From positions 1 to 64,000 of the forward strand of contig CAWHPS010000054.1 of NCBI GenBank assembly GCA_963831235.1: DNA of 64,000 nucleotides, given 5' to 3'. Below, in pieces: positions 60,051-64,000 of the stretch. Numbering within the stretch: the stretch's first letter is position 1; the number at the start of each line of letters is the position of its first letter. The notes under the pieces are model-generated. The model made no database searches and had not been told where the DNA came from. It saw only the letters and a list, made by a program, of their open reading frames with translations. This DNA is from CAWHPS01 sp963831235 (GTDB taxonomy: Bacteria > Fibrobacterota > OXYB2-FULL-49-7 > JAEUSG01). Position numbers and translations under genes: made by a program.

Positions 60051-61099
60051 TTCAAGCCCTCCGAACGCAGAAGGTATATGCCGGGCGGCAGCCTGGTATC
60101 GCGTAACCGGCCAGCCTTTATTCCTGGAATGATTCTACCGTTCAGCGAATAGACGCTGAAGGAATAGACTGATTTGCCAAGCCCCATCCAGTTGCTGCCG
60201 TCGAACAACACCTTGCATATGGCAGGGTGACTTCCGGAAACAGAACCCTTTAATACCGGTTTTTCGCGATTTGTGGTTGCTGGAACCCAATTGTGAGACT
60301 TGATGCTGTCCGCTACACGCGCACCCCAGGCCATGTTCCCCGCGCGGTCGTAATGGGAGTAATCAGAAATGGTAAGTCCGTCAGTAGGTATTACCAAAGA
60401 ATTTGATATGTTATCGGGAATCTTTCCTATCTCCGCCATAATTGCTTGGGTCTCAGGCAGGGTGATTGCATTTTCGCCTTTGGCATTGACAGGGTAACCG
60501 GAATGCAGGTAAGGGAGTTCTGGCATTCCCAGGTCAGTACGCATATCGGAAACCATATTTTCAATATCGTTCAGGTAGCTATCAACCAGACTATTATCGT
60601 CGGCATAATGTTGGATTTCAACAAGGTTAAACATCGAAACAATAGCGGCAATTGTAACGTTGTTCTTTATGGCTTTGGCCTTATCAATCATATCATTGTA
60701 TGCCGTTGTACCTTTTAAAAAATTATCCCTGCAGATCCAACCAGAGCCGGACAATTGCATGATCCCGAAATAACGATTCGGATAATCCCTTGCAAGCCTC
60801 TTTAAAAAAGGCATGCCCGGACCGCCTCTGTCGCCGGTATTAATTACATCCTCGCAAAGAGGCTCGATGGCCAGCGTCCAATCGTAGTTTGCAGGACTCA
60901 TCTCATATTTCCATGCATGGGGATCAGGCGTTTTGTCTGGTGAATCATCACGGCCGGACATAGCGGAATTGCCGCAGAATATAAAAACAAAAAAGCTGTC
61001 TTTGGGAACAAATCTATCGCCAAGCTGAATTCCCTGGCCGAAAATAAAGCATGATGATGCGGCAATAAGCAGAAAAGCAATCAGGATACTCTTACCCAT
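60047..61099 (-). CDS. Secreted SGNH/DUF303-like carbohydrate acetylesterase
   Basis: A 350-residue exported hydrolase of the sialate O-acetylesterase-like (SASA/DUF303, CE6-type) group, expected to remove acetyl groups that block polysaccharide cleavage. Signal peptide about 1-21. Block I reads CGNSAMSGR near 42, placing the nucleophile Ser at GNSAMSG. Further blocks include GPGMPFLKRLARDYP (about 94), QLSGSGW and, near 252, DYSHYDRAGNMAWG, which supplies the Asp and His of the triad. The C-terminal 60 residues (YSFSVYSLNGRIIPGI, PPGIYLLRSEG) look like a short sorting-tail variant. First gene of the minus-strand cluster: GGGGGAA precedes the ATG and a 213-base divergent promoter region separates it from the AraC-type gene. 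Confidence 0.75.
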   Translation of the reverse strand: MGKSILIAFLLIAASSCFIFGQGIQLGDRFVPKDSFFVFIFCGNSAMSGRDDSPDKTPDPHAWKYEMSPANYDWTLAIEPLCEDVINTGDRGGPGMPFLKRLARDYPNRYFGIMQLSGSGWICRDNFLKGTTAYNDMIDKAKAIKNNVTIAAIVSMFNLVEIQHYADDNSLVDSYLNDIENMVSDMRTDLGMPELPYLHSGYPVNAKGENAITLPETQAIMAEIGKIPDNISNSLVIPTDGLTISDYSHYDRAGNMAWGARVADSIKSHNWVPATTNREKPVLKGSVSGSHPAICKVLFDGSNWMGLGKSVYSFSVYSLNGRIIPGIKAGRLRDTRLPPGIYLLRSEGLK

Positions 61100-61312
61100 G
61101 ACAAGTTCCCCCTTGTTAAGTAATATTTTTCGGCTTTAGCCGTTTAAGCTGTGGTGTCTGAACTGCTACCGTTCCAATGACCATACTCCTAAGATTCATA
61201 AAAAAATATATTTTAAAGTTTAAATATTTGTATTTTATAATTAAATGTATAGGAATTTCAATATAAATGTAAATATAATCAAAAACAAGCCGTTTTTAGC
61301 GGAAAATTCAGA
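61100..61312. promoter_or_regulatory. Divergent promoter region of the polysaccharide cluster
   Basis: A very AT-rich stretch between the minus-strand cluster (61099) and the plus-strand AraC-type regulator (61313). Its AT content peaks at about 61200-61290. Control from this spacer of both the cluster and the regulator is expected from the layout. No clear operator repeat is recognised. Confidence 0.4.
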
Positions 61313-62860
61313 ATGAAATACCGGAAAAACCAGACAAATACCGGAAAAACCAGACATTTTGGATTGTTTAGTGTTTTATCCATTGGAATATCCATATTTT
61401 TAACGACATATCTTTCCAGCCAAACCTTAATAGAACCTCGGCCTTTTTCCGTTATTAAATCCGGACCTGTCCGGCTCGTGGCTGAAATTCCTCAATCTAA
61501 AAAAGCCAGCTCTGTTCTTTTCTACGCTGTGCACGGTATTCATACTAAAAATGACCTGGATACAATGCTTATAGGAACAACCGACCACCAACCCTACGCT
61601 ATTCTTTGGGATGCATCTTCCCTTCCAGACCTTGATATGAACAGGCTCTTCCTTTATTGTGATTTCATTGATGATAAAGGCCTGTTGTTTTCAGGAAAAG
61701 ACTTTGCCGTTGAAGCTCGCTTGTTCTTGACCGGCATGACACTTATTTTTCGAGAATCGCCTTTGCCCGCTATATAAGTGACCCTGTTTCGTTGTTTTCC
61801 AATGATACTGTACGCAAGGTTCATGTACCGACTGATTCCTTTTCCTGCGGGAATAACCAGGTTTTTTTCCAAACGTGGTATTCGGAAAAAGAGATCGTCT
61901 GTCATATCTTTGTCAGGGATCAGCACATTGTCAGTTTCTACACACCTGAAACCTGGCCCAGGACCCTTATATGGAAGGATGATTTTGTTCAGCTCTCTTT
62001 TGACATGAACCGGGATCGGGGATACTTTCTGCAGACGGGACGATAAATTAATACGGATTTCACCAAGGGGATTTGTCTGCACCAATTTACCTGGAAGAGT
62101 CCACAGGGTGATGTGCCGGACACATATCATCAAATCAAGGTGCGTTCCCATATTTTCAGAGGGACATGATGAGGCCTCACCGGGCCAGGATTCCGGATAC
62201 TCGCTCATGGTTCGCATTCCTTTTGAATTCCTGGGAAAGAAGGTCGCGGCCGGCGACACTATAGGTTTTAACGTTCATATCACAGACAAGAACGATAAAA
62301 GTGATCTTCGGTTATGGGGAACCTTCAGCGGCGCAACACGTCTTCAGTTTGCAAACCCGAGCGAATGGGCGCAGCTTGTTTTTCTTCCTCCGGATAAACC
62401 CTATGGCCTTAAAGTCCGTACTGCGATTTTAGGCATTCTCATTCTCGGGGCTATTTGGAATTTTCCTGGTAATCCAAAGACTGCGAAAGAAACAAATCTC
62501 CGTGGACAAGCCTATGGAGCAGAGAGCGGAAGAACTTTTCCGAAATCAAATTGAGGCCTTTGTCCAGGAGAACATTCTTATACCGGAACTTAATCTTGAG
62601 TATGCACTGCGAGCCCGGTTCCGCTACAATAAAGATTATTTTGGGAAGACTTTCAGGAAAGCTCTTTGATCAAAGGTTTTATTGACCATGTCAATAGACT
62701 TCGTGTCGAGGAAGCCAAGAAACGTCTTTTAAATTCCACGGAACTGGTTTCGCAAATTGCCTATGACGTGGGTTATGATAATCCGGATACTTTCTTGAAA
62801 GTCTTCAAGCGCCTGACGGAGCAGTCGCCCACGGAATTCCGCGAACATCCAAATTCATAG
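61313..62860 (+). pseudogene. Membrane-spanning regulator: CBM9-like sensor + AraC HTH, with several frameshifts
   Basis: Pieces in successive frames assemble into one protein of about 510 residues. They are a signal/anchor segment (MKYRKN to about 61430), an Ig-like part (to about 61740), and a CBM9-like beta-sandwich (about 61790-62400) with SYSLMVRIPFEFLGKKVAAGD, trimmed VRIPFEFLGKKVAAGDTIGF, and NPSEWAQLVFLPP. A membrane helix follows (VRTAILGILILGAIW, about 62415-62460), then a C-terminal AraC DNA-binding domain (62590-62860) with KTFRKA, RVEEAKKRLLNSTELVSQIA and FLKVFKRLTEQSPTEFR. Frame changes fall near 61775, 62045, 62550 and 62655. The layout is a one-protein sensor: sugar binding outside, gene control inside. 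It faces the polysaccharide cluster. As sequenced it is inactive. Confidence 0.7.
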
Positions 62861-63167
62861 CCTCAGAACTCCTGGCCTCGCATAATTTGAGCACAACCAC
62901 AATTTTAGAAATTTCAAAAGACTAATAAGAACGTATTTGAATGGAAAAAAGCTCTATAATTTCGTGACACCGGCTAATTATATTTTAACCTTTCACGTAA
63001 CTGTTCAGGCATCTTCCCGGCCCCTCGATACACCAGCCGGTTGCCGAGTGTCCGCCGCAGGCGGATGTATCGAGGCACCCGGCTGGCACTCGGGGACCGG
63101 CAAGACACCTGAACAGTTACCCTTTCACAAATATTTTTTTATACTTAAGCAAACAAAGGAAATAATA
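62861..63167. other. Intergenic stretch holding a large hairpin
   Basis: No gene is seen in these 307 bases. The main content is the nested inverted repeat at 62997-63120. The remaining sequence before the kinase is AT-rich and contains AAAGGA (63155-63160) as ribosome binding site. Confidence 0.6.
62997..63120. repeat. 124-bp nested inverted repeat
   Basis: The outer arms begin GTAACTGTTCAGG and end CCTGAACAGTTAC. Further in, the arms keep pairing through CCGG and ACCAGCCGG-type sequence with small differences, and the centre is TCCGCCGCAGGCGGA, itself a palindrome. The inner arms also share GTATCGAGG in inverted form. The entire unit could form one long hairpin or a cruciform. It is non-coding and could be a small transposon-like repeat or a structured terminator. 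Confidence 0.75.
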
Positions 63168-64000
63168 ATGGTAAATAATAAAGCTTCTAAATATCCATTT
63201 TTTGTGTTTGGTGAAATTGTATGGGACATGTTTCCTGATGAAAACAGGCTCGGTGGTGCGCCCCTGAATTTTGCATATTATTATATGAAAGCAGGTGGCT
63301 GGCCTTTCATGATAAGTTCTGTTGGAAATGATGAATTAGGCCATGAAGCAATAAACCGGATTAGCTCATTCGGATTGGACACAAAAGAAATTATTATAAG
63401 CCATGAAAAACCAACAGGTATAGTTGATATCCGGATGATAAACACCAGACATAGATTCAAAGTTATAAGGGACACGGCTTGGGAGTACTTGAAATATCCG
63501 GAACAGGCTGGAATAATACACAAAGCAACAGGGATATATATTGGTACGCTTGCAAGAGTTTCCGAAAATAATCAGTTCGTCAGCAATAGATTAATAACAG
63601 ACTTTGCCGGAAAGGTAGTGTTTCTTGATGTCAATTTAAGGATGTCTTTTTATTCCAAAAAAGATTTGGGGTTTCTTCTTAAAAAGGCGACCCATCTGAA
63701 AATGAACCTTCATGAGGCAAAGCTGCTAAAAGAAATGGGGTTTATTTCCGCCAAAACAGCTGAAGGAATGGCTGAAGAGCTAATTTATCAGGGGAGCATT
63801 AAAGCTTGTTGTATCACTTTAGGGGAAAAAGGTGCTATTGGCGCAGACAGAATTTCCGGTGCTGTACGGGTTAAGGGAATGCCCGCAAAAAAAGGTGGTG
63901 ATAGTGTTGGTGCAGGGGATTCGTTTGCAGGTTTCTTTATACATGGGGTATTATCCGGTCTTAAAATGGAAGAATGTCTATTCCGTGCTAATCAGATTGG
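63168..64000 (+). CDS. PfkB-family sugar kinase (fructokinase-like), 3' partial
   Basis: The coding sequence runs off the window after 277 residues. A cytoplasmic kinase phosphorylating a hexose or similar sugar with ATP. The opening FGEIVWDMFPDENRLGGAPLNFA is the fructokinase-like signature (GEIVWDMFP at about 15-23, GGAPLNFAYY near 29). DVNLR near 159 is the family's mid-motif, and GGDSVGAGDSFAGFF near 242 contains the catalytic Asp and anion hole. Start: AAAGGA lies 7 bases before the ATG. Related but distant to the ribokinase at 34442. Its position after the polysaccharide region suggests use of a released sugar or its breakdown product; that is inference. Confidence 0.87.
   Translation, partial: MVNNKASKYPFFVFGEIVWDMFPDENRLGGAPLNFAYYYMKAGGWPFMISSVGNDELGHEAINRISSFGLDTKEIIISHEKPTGIVDIRMINTRHRFKVIRDTAWEYLKYPEQAGIIHKATGIYIGTLARVSENNQFVSNRLITDFAGKVVFLDVNLRMSFYSKKDLGFLLKKATHLKMNLHEAKLLKEMGFISAKTAEGMAEELIYQGSIKACCITLGEKGAIGADRISGAVRVKGMPAKKGGDSVGAGDSFAGFFIHGVLSGLKMEECLFRANQI

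Overview
The window looks like a chromosome segment of an anaerobic, Gram-negative member of the Fibrobacterota-Chlorobiota-Bacteroidota (FCB) superphylum, most like a Fibrobacterota relative. The reasons are a Fib_succ_major (FISUMP) domain protein, many secreted proteins ending in a NPFNP-type, type IX-like C-terminal sorting tail, a PorV-like outer membrane protein, a DUF4254 and an OmpA protein with thrombospondin type 3 repeats, and an NADH-type [FeFe] hydrogenase with its maturases. The species call is inference.

Region by region. 1-4.6 kb: HD-GYP protein, tRNA-Glu, folK, deoxynucleoside kinase, panB and a polysaccharide deacetylase. Every one of these protein genes is broken by frameshifts, and they are followed by orphan pieces of sorting-tail genes. 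5.1-13.4 kb: ftsK, a nested inverted-repeat element, DUF4254, a ferritin-like protein with a PAS-GGDEF cyclase, a KtrA-like protein, and a sensor kinase with a receiver/ATPase regulator. 13.6-22.4 kb: an integrative element or tandem pair at a tRNA-Val gene. It has a frameshifted tyrosine recombinase, HTH proteins, a primase-polymerase, two unknown cargo genes, an ORF6N protein and a toxin-antitoxin remnant. The chromosomal tRNA is split into a 5' part (22347-22376) and a 3' part (13633-13684), and an intact tRNA-Val sits between them at 20278-20352.

22.4-36.1 kb: small envelope proteins, a DUF374 acyltransferase, a GH94 phosphorylase, a geranylgeranyl reductase-family flavoprotein, a PorV-like barrel, a subtilase, OmpA, LarC, ribokinase and VapBC. 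36.1-47.8 kb: an [FeFe] hydrogenase locus, all on the minus strand: rex, hydC, hydB (fused to a GltD-like flavoprotein), hydA, a truncated sensory-hydrogenase fragment, a receiver-histidine kinase, hydG, hydF and hydE. Several of these genes overlap. A Rex-like operator lies upstream of hydC, so NADH/NAD+ control of hydrogen metabolism is likely.

48.0-61.1 kb: a minus-strand polysaccharide-degradation cluster: DUF4861, FISUMP, two BNR_4 beta-propellers, an alpha-toroid enzyme, GH105, an outer membrane barrel and an SGNH esterase. Most carry the sorting tail, and no SusC/SusD pair is seen. A divergently transcribed but broken membrane AraC-type regulator (61.3-62.9 kb) probably controlled it. 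After a large hairpin the window ends inside a PfkB-family sugar kinase. The joint picture is an outer-surface system that cuts an acidic polysaccharide, probably containing unsaturated uronic acids, feeding a fermenter that disposes of electrons as hydrogen.
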